From Pedobacter sp. PAMC26386 (lineage in GTDB: Bacteria; Bacteroidota; Bacteroidia; Sphingobacteriales; Sphingobacteriaceae), in NCBI GenBank assembly GCA_014302835.1, contig CP060294.1, positions 1,736,001 through 1,800,000 of the forward strand: DNA of 64,000 nt, given 5' to 3'. Within the stretch, counting starts at the first letter, position 1, and the number at the start of each line of letters is the position of its first letter. A program made the position numbers and the translations under genes. Shown piece by piece: positions 35,541 to 44,163 of this stretch. Under the pieces are notes generated by a model. The model saw only the letters and a list, made by a program, of their open reading frames with translations. It was not told the origin of the DNA and made no database searches.

Positions 35541-36947
35541 TTATTTCCAGCCACCACCTAATGCGCGGTATAGATTAACCACAGCTTGCAGTTTCTGCAA
35601 ATGGTCACTTACACCACTTAATTGTGCTGCCAGCAAACTTTGTTCTGATGTTAAGACATCTGTATAGTTTGTAGCAGAACTATAACGTAATAATTCTTGT
35701 GTATAATCTACAGCTTTAACTAGTGCTGCAACTTGTTTAGCTCTTGAATCTTGTTTTTCTACTGCTGTCTGATAGGCATATAGTGCGTTCGAGACTTCCT
35801 GTCCTGCAACCAGCAAACTTTGCTGGAAACTATTCAGTGCCTGGATTTGTTGAGACTGCGCAGTTTTTAAACGTGCTTTATTCTGACCCTGGTTAAAGAT
35901 TGGCTGTGTTAAACCACCTACCAGTGTGTAAAAAATAGAGTGGTCAAAGAAGTCCTTCAATGACAAATTAGAAAATCCACCACTTGCAGTTAAAGTTAAA
36001 CTTGGATAGAAATAAGTTCTGGCCAGATTCGTATTTTCAAAAGTACTTCTGAAAGCAAATTCAGCCTGCTGAACATCAGGACGGTTTTGTAATAGTTGAG
36101 ACGGGACACCAGTTGCTAATTGAGATGGGATAGCTTGTGCATCCATTGTGCTTCTGTCTATTGATCCTGGATTTTCTGCCAATAATATACTGATTGCGTT
36201 TTCCGTTTCACGGATACTCTTTTTCAAATCCGGAATAGAAACTTCTGCAGCATAGCGATTGGCTTCACTTTGTACAACCGCAGCTCCATTGACTACCGCA
36301 CCTTCTTTCAAAGTTTTCATAGTCTCTACACTTGCAATCCTGTTTTTAAGTGTCTCTTGCGTAATTACCAGCTGCTGATCCAAAGCCAGTAAACTATAAT
36401 AGTTATTCGCTATATCAGCGATTAACTGCGTTTGAATAGCTTTTTTGGCGGCGTCGGTCTCCAGGTATTTCGCCAATGCCGCACGCTTAGTGCTGCTCAA
36501 TTTACCCCAGATATCTGCTTCCCAAGAAGTGGACATAGATAACTTATAAGTATTGGTCAGCGTATTGATATTGATTCCTGGAGGAAAATTCAAGCCTGCC
36601 GAAGACTGCTTATTTCTGGTCACATTCGCATCTGCACTCAAAGTAGGCAAAAATGCCAATTTTGCTTGCTGTAACGAAGCCTGTGACTGCAAGATATTTT
36701 GTATAGCATTTTTCAGGTTTACATTTTGATCCAGACCTTTCTGGATCAAAACTTTAAGCTTCTCATCTGTAAACAGAGTTTGCCATGGCTGACTAGCCAT
36801 GGTTACAGAATCTGTTACATTTTGTCCCCGATACAATCCATCGGTTTTAACCTTGGGTGTTTCATAGGTTTTCGTTACTGAACACGCACTAAAAAGAGCA
36901 GCAGCGGTCAAGAGTGCAAAAACCTGTTTGTTATATTTATGAATCAT
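35541..36947 (-). CDS. RND efflux outer membrane lipoprotein (OprM/NodT family)
   Basis: 468 residues with a lipoprotein signal ending FSAC (Cys22). Two outer-membrane-efflux repeats follow, with QPWQTLFTDEKLKVLIQKGL in the first and NRPDVQQAEFAFRSTFENTNLARTYFYPSLTL in the second. The protein forms the trimeric TolC-like duct. It is the third gene of the efflux operon, 29 bp after the RND pump gene, and its end nearly touches the convergent regulator gene. Confidence 0.94.
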   Translation of the reverse strand: MIHKYNKQVFALLTAAALFSACSVTKTYETPKVKTDGLYRGQNVTDSVTMASQPWQTLFTDEKLKVLIQKGLDQNVNLKNAIQNILQSQASLQQAKLAFLPTLSADANVTRNKQSSAGLNFPPGININTLTNTYKLSMSTSWEADIWGKLSSTKRAALAKYLETDAAKKAIQTQLIADIANNYYSLLALDQQLVITQETLKNRIASVETMKTLKEGAVVNGAAVVQSEANRYAAEVSIPDLKKSIRETENAISILLAENPGSIDRSTMDAQAIPSQLATGVPSQLLQNRPDVQQAEFAFRSTFENTNLARTYFYPSLTLTASGGFSNLSLKDFFDHSIFYTLVGGLTQPIFNQGQNKARLKTAQSQQIQALNSFQQSLLVAGQEVSNALYAYQTAVEKQDSRAKQVAALVKAVDYTQELLRYSSATNYTDVLTSEQSLLAAQLSGVSDHLQKLQAVVNLYRALGGGWK

Positions 36948-36976
36948 CTTATTCTGTTCTAAAATTAAAATATCAG

Positions 36977-39900
36977 CTATGCGGTTGGCGGTTCCAAAAG
37001 TTTGTGTTCTTCCCCACCTTCTATTCTTTTAGTTTCATCATCATCATCATAGTTTTTCTTAGCCGGTCCGCTGATTCTCTCTTGTAAAGTCTGGAAAATG
37101 ATAAACAATACTGGGATTACAAACACCCCTAAAATTGTACCGATAAGCATTCCTCCTACCGCACCGGTACCAATAGATTTATTACCTACTGCACCTGCAC
37201 CAGTAGAGAACATCAATGGCACTAAACCAAAGATAAAAGCAAAAGAAGTCATCAGAATCGGTCTTAAACGCGCTACAGCACCCTCAATTGCAGCCTGTAC
37301 AATTGGCATACCGTTTCTTCGTCTATCGAGTGCAAACTCTACAATCAGAATACCATTTTTGGCCAATAATCCGATGAGCATGATCAAGGAAATCTGGAGA
37401 TAGATATTACTGTTCAATTTAAAGATAATAGAGAACAGGTAGGCTCCTGCCAATCCAAACGGAATAGATAACAATACTGCGAATGGAAGGATATAGCTTT
37501 CATATTGTGCACTTAAAAGGAAGTAAACAAATACAAGACATAAAGCAAAGATAAATACTGTTTCACTACCTGAGGCAAGCTCTTCTCTGGTCAGACCAGA
37601 GAAATCAAATCCATATCCTGCCGGAAGAGTTGATGCCGCTACTTCTTGAATTGCTTTAATCGCATCACCAGAACTAAAGCCTGGATTAGGTGCTCCTGTA
37701 ATTGATATCGAACTGAATAAGTTAAATCTTGAAATAGATTCAGGACCATATACCCTTGTCATTTTCACAAATTCTGTGATCGGAGCCATATTTCCGGCAT
37801 CATTTCTTACAAAGATTTTGCTTAATCCTTCAGGATTAGTCCGAAATTCGGCGGCTGCCTGTACCATTACTCTATACTGTTTACCAAATTTATTAAAGTT
37901 TGAGGCGTATAAACCACCATAATAACCCTGCATAGTTTGTAAAACAGTATTTACACTGACACCAGCATCCTTACATTTTTCAAGATTTACATCCATCAGA
38001 TATTGCGGAAAGCCCGGATTAAATGGAGTTGTCGCATACTGAATTTCAGGACGCTTAGAAAGTGCGGCAAGAAAGGTGTTGTTTACTTTGAAGAATTCAT
38101 CTGTCGTATGTCCACCTTTATCCTGTAACTGGAATTCAAATCCACCGCTCTGACCAAAGCCCTGAATAGTTGGAGGAGATATAAAAAAGATACTCGCTTC
38201 TCTGATTCCTGAAGTTTTAGCAAAAAGTTGCCCGATCACATCATTTACACTCAGTTTACGCTCATCCCATGTTTTTAATTTAAGAATAACCATACTGTAT
38301 GCACTACCAGCACCTGCCGTAAAATTCTGTCCTACAATACGCAATGTATTCTGAACACCAGGGATGGTATGCGCAATGCTATCAACTTGCTTAGCAATCG
38401 CAGTTGAACGTTCCATAGAAGCTGATGGAGGTAAGCTGATATTGGCAAAAATAGTACCCTGATCTTCTGCCGGAACAAAAGCTGAAGGTGTAGTTTTCAT
38501 CATATAAAACAAAGCAGCACCTGCAATTGCAATACTTCCCAGAACTATCCATTTCTTAACCGACAGAAACTGCACAGAGCGTTTATACTTATTCGTTACA
38601 TTATCAAATGCGACGTTAAAAGCAGTATAGAATCTTTGTAAGAAACTCTGGTGTTTATGATCATCTGCATGCGGCTTCAATAATAAAGCACAAAGTGCAG
38701 GGCTCAGAGTCAAAGCATTGACTGCTGATAAAATAATAGCTACCGCCAATGTAATACCAAATTGCTTATAGAATACTCCTGTAGAACCCGTAATAAAGGT
38801 TACCGGAATAAATACTGCCGCCATCACCAGGGTAATCGAGATAATCGCACCCGATATCTCACTCATGGCATCAATCGTTGCTTTCTTAGCGGACTTATAA
38901 CCGTGATCAAGCTTGGCGTGAACTGCCTCAACGACAACAATTGCATCATCAACTACAATCCCAATCGCTAATACGAGAGCAAAAAGCGTTAGTAAGTTAA
39001 TTGTAAAACCAAATAAATTCAAGAAAAAGAAGGTACCAATAATCGCTACCGGAACTGCAATTGCAGGAACCAATGTCGATCTGAAATCCTGTAAGAAAAT
39101 AAATACAACAATAAATACAAGGATAAAGGCTTCAACCAGAGTATGAATTACTTTATCAATTGAAGCATCAAGATTCTCATTTACGTCTACCAACGTAGTA
39201 TACTTTATCCCTTTAGGGAAAGTTTTCGCGGCTTCTTCAATAATCTTTTTCGAATTATTAATTACATCCCTTGCATTGGAACCTGGTGTCTGACTGATCG
39301 CCACACCTACAGATTCTTTACCGTTAGTCTCAATGGTAGCGGTATAACTTAATGCACCCAACTCAACTTTAGCTACATCTTTTAAACGCAGCAACTGTCC
39401 GTTACCTGCAGATTTAATAATGATGTTTTCAAATTCTGTAGCCGTCGTTAAACGGCCTTTATATTTAATTACATATTGGAAGGCCTGGTTGCCATTTTCA
39501 CCAAATTTACCCGGTGCAGCTTCAATATTCTGTTCTGCTAATGCAGCAGAGATATCACTTGGTATCAAACTATATTGCTGCATCATATCTGGCTTTAACC
39601 AGATACGCATCGAATAATCTTTCGATCCAAAAACCGTCGCATCTCCAACACCAGTAACACGTTGAATTTGTGGTACTAAATTGATTTTTGCATAATTCTG
39701 CAAAAAAGTCTGGTCATAGGTTTTATCATCACTGTATAAGGCGAAAATCAACAGGTTACTACTTTGACTTTTCGTTACCGTTACCCCTGCCTGGGTTACC
39801 TCAGCAGGTAATAAACTCGTTGCTCTGGATACCCTGTTCTGTACGTTTACAGCTGCTAAATCGGGATCTGTTCCTACTTTAAAATAAATTTTAATACTTG

Positions 39901-40162
39901 CAGCACCATCATTAGTTGCTGTAGAGGTCATATAGGTCATGTTCTCTACCCCGTTAATTTGCTCTTCGAGTGGAATAACGATACTTTTTAAAACCACATC
40001 AGCATTTGCGCCAGTATAACTGGCAGATACGTTGACGGTGGGTGGTGCAATATCTGGATACTGCGCAATTGGCAGCGACGTGAGTCCAAGTATCCCTAGA
40101 ATCACAATAATCACGGAGATTACTGTCGAGAGAACTGGTCTTTGTATGAATATTTTAAACAT
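36977..40162 (-). CDS. RND multidrug efflux pump, HAE1 (AcrB) family
   Basis: 1061 residues with the RND plan: helix 1 (about 10-30), a large porter domain, helices 2-6 (about 340-500), a second porter loop and helices 8-12 near 870-1030. Helix 4 has GIVVDDAIVVVEAV with the two adjacent Asp residues of the proton relay. The start MFKIFIQRPVLSTVISVIIVILG and the loop LPIAQYPDIAPPTVNVSASY are typical of AcrB/MexB. The pump exports drugs, detergents or host-like compounds using proton force. An acidic tail after the last helix is unusual but harmless. Confidence 0.95.
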   Translation of the reverse strand: MFKIFIQRPVLSTVISVIIVILGILGLTSLPIAQYPDIAPPTVNVSASYTGANADVVLKSIVIPLEEQINGVENMTYMTSTATNDGAASIKIYFKVGTDPDLAAVNVQNRVSRATSLLPAEVTQAGVTVTKSQSSNLLIFALYSDDKTYDQTFLQNYAKINLVPQIQRVTGVGDATVFGSKDYSMRIWLKPDMMQQYSLIPSDISAALAEQNIEAAPGKFGENGNQAFQYVIKYKGRLTTATEFENIIIKSAGNGQLLRLKDVAKVELGALSYTATIETNGKESVGVAISQTPGSNARDVINNSKKIIEEAAKTFPKGIKYTTLVDVNENLDASIDKVIHTLVEAFILVFIVVFIFLQDFRSTLVPAIAVPVAIIGTFFFLNLFGFTINLLTLFALVLAIGIVVDDAIVVVEAVHAKLDHGYKSAKKATIDAMSEISGAIISITLVMAAVFIPVTFITGSTGVFYKQFGITLAVAIILSAVNALTLSPALCALLLKPHADDHKHQSFLQRFYTAFNVAFDNVTNKYKRSVQFLSVKKWIVLGSIAIAGAALFYMMKTTPSAFVPAEDQGTIFANISLPPSASMERSTAIAKQVDSIAHTIPGVQNTLRIVGQNFTAGAGSAYSMVILKLKTWDERKLSVNDVIGQLFAKTSGIREASIFFISPPTIQGFGQSGGFEFQLQDKGGHTTDEFFKVNNTFLAALSKRPEIQYATTPFNPGFPQYLMDVNLEKCKDAGVSVNTVLQTMQGYYGGLYASNFNKFGKQYRVMVQAAAEFRTNPEGLSKIFVRNDAGNMAPITEFVKMTRVYGPESISRFNLFSSISITGAPNPGFSSGDAIKAIQEVAASTLPAGYGFDFSGLTREELASGSETVFIFALCLVFVYFLLSAQYESYILPFAVLLSIPFGLAGAYLFSIIFKLNSNIYLQISLIMLIGLLAKNGILIVEFALDRRRNGMPIVQAAIEGAVARLRPILMTSFAFIFGLVPLMFSTGAGAVGNKSIGTGAVGGMLIGTILGVFVIPVLFIIFQTLQERISGPAKKNYDDDDETKRIEGGEEHKLLEPPTA

Positions 40163-40168
40163 TTGTTC

Positions 40169-41332
40169 TTATTTTAAGTCTGCGTAAACAGTTTCCGGGT
40201 TCTCGGCATTCGCTTTAATCTGCGTACCGTCTTTTAAGGTAGCGACTCCTTCTAATATAATCTGGTCTCCAGCTTTTAATCCGGTCTCTACAACAAAGAA
40301 ATTTCCTGCTGTATTCTCCATAACTGTAACTGCCACATTTTTAGTCTTACCGTCTTGTCCTAGAACAACCACAAATCGTTTGTCCTGTAATTCAAAAGTT
40401 GCACTCTGAGGAATCAGGATAACATCTTTCAATGCATTAGGGATTCTTACTGTTGCACTACTTCCACTACGAATAATACCTTTGGGGTTAGGGAACTTCG
40501 CTCTGATATTTGCTGAACCAGTTGCGGTGTTGATTAATCCATTTACCGTTTCTATGCGGCCTTCTTCAGTATAAGGAGTACCATCCGAAAGCAAAAGAGA
40601 AACTTTAGGGAGTTTTGCCAGTTTTTGAGCAAAAGAACCGCTACCGTCTTTTGTGAAATCCAATAACAGTTTCTCATTCAAAGCAAAATAGGCATATACA
40701 TTACCAATACTTGAAACGGTAGTCATTGCCGTTGTATTAGTACTGCTCACTAAGCTTCCTAAACGAAAAGGGATAGAACCTACAACTCCATTTACAGGGC
40801 TGGTTACGGTAGTAAATCCTAAATTTGTTTTAGCATTTACTAAACTTGCTTTCGCTGTAGCCACTGCCGCCAGAGCAGACTCATAAGTATATTGCGCAGA
40901 TTCCAACTCATATTTACTGACAATGTCTTTCTCTACAAGCGGTTTTACCTTATTGATCGCTAATTTAGCCGCATTAAGCTGTGCCATTGAATTAGCAATA
41001 CTTGCATTTGCTGTTCTTACTTCCTGCTCATACTGAGGCGCATTTATTTTGAATAAAGGCTGTCCCGCATGAACAACAGCACCCTCGTCTACAAAGATTT
41101 TGTCAATATATCCATCTACTCTTGGCCTGATTTCAATATTCTGCTGTCCTTGTATGCTGGCAGGATAGTCTGTGTTTAAAGTTGCAGATCTAGGTTCCAG
41201 TTTCAGGACTTTATATTCCTTTACCTGCCCAGCTGCGGCTGCGGCCTGTGCCGCCTTATCTTTGTTATTGCCACATGAGGCGAGGGTTAGTCCTGAAATG
41301 AACAGGAGCCCAATCTGTATTGATGTTTTCAT
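40169..41332 (-). CDS. RND efflux periplasmic adaptor lipoprotein (AcrA family)
   Basis: 387 residues from the ATG at 41332, chosen because it gives a proper lipoprotein signal ending ASC (Cys20); an ATG ten codons upstream is also open. Lipoyl/barrel-sandwich halves lie at about 55-85 (PASIQGQQNIEIRPRVDGYI) and about 165-200 (TSPVNGVVGSIPFRLG), around an alpha-helical hairpin. It links pump and duct. It starts the structural part of the operon, 53 bp after tetR, and ends 6 bp before the pump gene. Confidence 0.94.
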   Translation of the reverse strand: MKTSIQIGLLFISGLTLASCGNNKDKAAQAAAAAGQVKEYKVLKLEPRSATLNTDYPASIQGQQNIEIRPRVDGYIDKIFVDEGAVVHAGQPLFKINAPQYEQEVRTANASIANSMAQLNAAKLAINKVKPLVEKDIVSKYELESAQYTYESALAAVATAKASLVNAKTNLGFTTVTSPVNGVVGSIPFRLGSLVSSTNTTAMTTVSSIGNVYAYFALNEKLLLDFTKDGSGSFAQKLAKLPKVSLLLSDGTPYTEEGRIETVNGLINTATGSANIRAKFPNPKGIIRSGSSATVRIPNALKDVILIPQSATFELQDKRFVVVLGQDGKTKNVAVTVMENTAGNFFVVETGLKAGDQIILEGVATLKDGTQIKANAENPETVYADLK

Positions 41333-41385
41333 ATTTACTTTTTCTTGCTGATGGGTTTTCAATTGCTATTTGCTATTAATACGAT

Positions 41386-41979
41386 TTATTTATTAGGGTA
41401 GATCATTTCAAAAATGAGCTGTTTTCTTTGTTTCATAAGCTTAACATATTCGCTATCACTTATCCGCATAAAACCTTTACTTAAAGTACCGGATAATAAA
41501 GGATAGGCCATTAGAGAAAACAGGTTCATCATAAAATGACGCGGATCCATTGCTTTTATATTTCCTTTGTCCATTTCTTCTTGTATATCGTTCAGAAATG
41601 GTTTAACATGGCTGTCATGAACCTGATCTGCATGAACCTGATCATGCCGGTTAGTTTCCGTGATCAGAAATAATTCTCTGTATGGATAAGCCATGGTTTC
41701 ATCCATAAAGACATTGATCAGTTTTTTTAATTTTTCTTTGAAACTCAGCTTTCCAACAAACAGTGTAGACATAAGCTGTCTTAATTCGTCCAGGGCTTCC
41801 TGAGTTACCTGCTCAAATAAAAGCTTCCTCGATCTAAAATAATAATGCACCAAAGTTCTGTTCACTCCCGCTGCATCAGCAATATCCTGAGTTGTTGCAT
41901 GTAACTTCCCTTCTGCAAAAAAGATTCTCTTCGCTGTATCCTTAATCAGTTGTTCTGTTCCCTTATCTTTTATTGACAT
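41386..41979 (-). CDS. TetR family repressor of the efflux operon
   Basis: 197 residues. Residues about 8-55 form the TetR helix-turn-helix (IKDTAKRIFFAEG, then TTQDIADAAGVNRTLVHYYF and RSRKLLFEQV). The C-terminal ligand domain is variable, as usual. It is the first gene of the efflux operon, ahead of adaptor, pump and duct. An excellent dyad and -7 box lie just upstream, so it probably represses itself and the whole operon until a drug or metabolite binds. Confidence 0.93.
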   Translation of the reverse strand: MSIKDKGTEQLIKDTAKRIFFAEGKLHATTQDIADAAGVNRTLVHYYFRSRKLLFEQVTQEALDELRQLMSTLFVGKLSFKEKLKKLINVFMDETMAYPYRELFLITETNRHDQVHADQVHDSHVKPFLNDIQEEMDKGNIKAMDPRHFMMNLFSLMAYPLLSGTLSKGFMRISDSEYVKLMKQRKQLIFEMIYPNK

Positions 41980-42002
41980 TTCTATATTATTTTAATATTA
42001 AT

Positions 42003-42029
42003 GTTTGACAAATTTGTTAAACAAAGATA
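42003..42029 (-). promoter_or_regulatory. Promoter and TetR operator of the efflux operon
   Basis: A 20-bp dyad (42003-42022; GTTTGACAAA with TTTGTTAAAC, 9 of 10 pairs) lies 24-43 bp upstream of the tetR start. Read on the minus strand, TATCTTTG (42029-42022) is an exact -7 box TAnnTTTG that directly abuts and overlaps the dyad by one base. A bound dimer would cover the transcription start. No clear -33 TTG was found. Confidence 0.7.
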
Positions 42030-42303
42030 TTAAGGAACAAGCCGCCTTTTATCACATTAAAGCAATCAAAATCTGGAATGTCTCTTCTTATTGTTTTTAA
42101 TATTAATCGATTATAGGGCCAAAATAGCCAAACAGGCTCTGTTAAAAAAAAGAAATTGACGAGCAGGTTAAACACACCGACGAAAAGCAGGTTTAACAGG
42201 ATTTAGCGATTTTTGGGTTTTGTTGATTCTTTGAACAATTTGCTCACATGACTTTCATAAGTTAGTCCAGATTTCAGTGCGTTCTGCTTCAAGCTTTAGT
42301 GAC
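42030..42303. other. Intergenic stretch without a gene
   Basis: No supported reading frame here. The only structure noticed is a direct repeat, AGCAGGTTAAACA at 42162-42174 and AGCAGGTTTAACA at 42186-42198, 24 bp apart. It may be the degraded upstream part of the VOC pseudogene that follows. Confidence 0.5.
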
Positions 42304-42472
42304 CGCTCGCCATTTTTTTACGGATGGGGATCGGCCAAGCCATTTACGATTAATTATCGGGTGGAAAATATCGCTGTACTGGTAGCTGAATTAAAAAAGG
42401 ACAATGTGATCATTATTGATGAGATTGCTGAATTATGAATATGGCAAATTTGTCCGCTTGCTCGATATATAA
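42304..42472 (+). pseudogene. VOC (glyoxalase/PhnB-like) family remnant
   Basis: The plus-strand frame reads PFTINYRVENIAVLVAELKK and then DNVIIIDEIAE, a typical C-terminal half of the VOC fold. A stop (TGA at 42436) interrupts it. Skipping one T near 42433 restores YEYGKFVRLLDI, after which a TAA ends the frame at 42472. So one inserted T and missing N- and C-terminal parts mark a dead gene. It sits between the efflux operon and an esterase gene. Confidence 0.7.
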
Positions 42473-42480
42473 AAAGACTA

Positions 42481-43152
42481 CTAATCTTTTAGCAAAAAAG
42501 GTTCAAGCAATTTATTCCAGATTTCATACCCTGCGGCATTCATATGCAGCATATCCTCTTTAAATAATTTAGGCTGCATTTCCCCTTTTTTATTAAGCAT
42601 CGGCTGATAGATATCAATGAATTTCACATTCTTCTCTCCTTTTATGAATTCTTGTATCAGATAATTAGCTCTTTTACCTTTTGATAAATACTGAACTCTT
42701 GAAGGACTTGCTTTGATAGATATATAAATAATAGGAACAATAGGTAACTTAGCTCTAATACCTGTATAAAGCTTTTTAAAATCTTCAAATACACTATCCC
42801 CTGTTTCGGCTTTGATCAAATCGTTCTCACCTACATATATAATCAGTTGTTTAGGATAATAAGGAAAAACAATATCTTCCAGATAACGGTCCACATCGGC
42901 CGTTACAGCACCTCCAATTCCTCTATTCAATACTGTATAATCTTTAAATGTTTTTGTAAAGTCAACCCATAACCTGATTGAAGAACTACCAATAAATAAG
43001 ATAGGGTCTTTTGGAGGGGCATATACCTTGTCATATTGCTTTATAGCTTGTATATCATCCCAGAATGCAGGTTTGTCCTGTGAAAATGAATTGAAATTAA
43101 ACAGTAAAATGAATGACGCGCAAAGAGCCGCTGTTTTAAATAATTTCAACAT
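42481..43152 (-). CDS. Secreted SGNH/GDSL-type esterase
   Basis: 223 residues with a signal peptide (about 1-24). SGNH blocks are visible: LFIGSSSIR with nucleophile Ser57 (the GDS motif reads GSS, as in the platelet-activating-factor acetylhydrolase-like group), RGIGG (77-81), YVGEND with Asn110, and EDMLHMN with Asp200 and His203. The family removes acetyl or acyl groups from glycans or lipids. It is monocistronic, upstream of the VOC remnant. Confidence 0.92.
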   Translation of the reverse strand: MLKLFKTAALCASFILLFNFNSFSQDKPAFWDDIQAIKQYDKVYAPPKDPILFIGSSSIRLWVDFTKTFKDYTVLNRGIGGAVTADVDRYLEDIVFPYYPKQLIIYVGENDLIKAETGDSVFEDFKKLYTGIRAKLPIVPIIYISIKASPSRVQYLSKGKRANYLIQEFIKGEKNVKFIDIYQPMLNKKGEMQPKLFKEDMLHMNAAGYEIWNKLLEPFLLKD

Positions 43153-43196
43153 AATTTTTATCTCTATAAATTAAATAATGAGTTAAATATAGCTGA

Positions 43197-44087
43197 TCAT
43201 TCCAGCATTTCCAGTAAATAAGGCAGTGCTGGATTATCATTGATTCTTTTCCAAACTGCATACAGCTCAGTTTGCTGCGGTATGTTCTTTAATTCTATAA
43301 ACTTAACCCCTTGATTTTCTGCACTAGCTAATGAGGTCGGAATAATAGAAAGCCCCATCCCGTTCTCTACGAGTTTGAATATTGTCGGCGCGTGGATAGA
43401 TCGATGTGAAAGCTTCGGGGTAAATCCCTGATCGACACATAAATTAATAATTTGCTGATAATAAAGCTGACTTTGATCATTGGGGAAAAGTATAAAATAT
43501 TCATCTTTTAATTCTCCCATATGTTTGAAATTTGCGGCAGACATGGGATGGTCTGCTGGTAACACCAGCGTAAAGGTTTCCTTATAAACACTTTTGATCA
43601 TCATTTCCTGTCCTACCTGGTTGGAACGCATAAACCCAAGATCAATATCTCCCTTCTGTAAAGCAAGAAGCTGCTCCTTATTGGTCAGCTCTTCCAGGTG
43701 GAATTTGATATTCGGACAATCGCTATTAAATTTTTTAAGCAGCACAGGTAAGATAGACTGCATGGCAGAAGCTACAAAGCTAATTCCAAGCTGCCCGGTA
43801 TTTCCTTTTTTCAGGAGTTGTACATTATGAACGGCGATTTGCATTTTCTGAATTACCTGAACAGCATCCTTATAAAAGAGCTTTCCTGCCTCATTCAAAA
43901 CTGCCCGTTTACTATTCCGGTCAAACAAAGTATGTCCGAGATATTGTTCTAATTGCTTAATTTGCTGACTTAATGCAGATTGCGAGATAAAAAGCTTTTC
44001 AGCTGCTTTCCGGTAATGGAGTTCTTCGGCCAGTATCTTAAAATAATTTAGATGCCGAAGCTCAATTTGATTAGCGATACTTATCAT
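43197..44087 (-). CDS. LysR family transcriptional regulator
   Basis: 296 residues from the ATG at 44087. The frame is open to 44258, but that extension would run through the divergent dehydrogenase gene. The helix-turn-helix is at residues about 8-60 (ELRHLNYFKILAEELHYRKA and LFISQSALSQQIKQLEQYLG). A periplasmic-binding-protein-like effector domain follows. It is divergent, 76 bp apart, from the lysine-degradation operon, the obvious target, with a lysine-pathway intermediate as likely inducer (inferred). Confidence 0.94.
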   Translation of the reverse strand: MISIANQIELRHLNYFKILAEELHYRKAAEKLFISQSALSQQIKQLEQYLGHTLFDRNSKRAVLNEAGKLFYKDAVQVIQKMQIAVHNVQLLKKGNTGQLGISFVASAMQSILPVLLKKFNSDCPNIKFHLEELTNKEQLLALQKGDIDLGFMRSNQVGQEMMIKSVYKETFTLVLPADHPMSAANFKHMGELKDEYFILFPNDQSQLYYQQIINLCVDQGFTPKLSHRSIHAPTIFKLVENGMGLSIIPTSLASAENQGVKFIELKNIPQQTELYAVWKRINDNPALPYLLEMLE

Positions 44088-44097
44088 AGTTGAAGTA

Positions 44098-44115
44098 ATC
44101 AGTATTATTACTAAT
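44098..44115. promoter_or_regulatory. Dyad between LysR and the lysine operon
   Basis: An 18-bp dyad, ATCAGTATT / ATTACTAAT, has one mismatched pair (position 3 from each end). It lies 10 bp before the LysR start and 49 bp before the operon start. LysR proteins bind such interrupted dyads in divergent regions. Confidence 0.5.
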
Positions 44116-44163
44116 CGTAAAACTAATGATATTTGAGATTGTAAACCAAAAATAAACTTTATA

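Noticed and set aside
37098..37403. 101-codon plus-strand frame
   Set aside because: Antisense to the RND pump gene.
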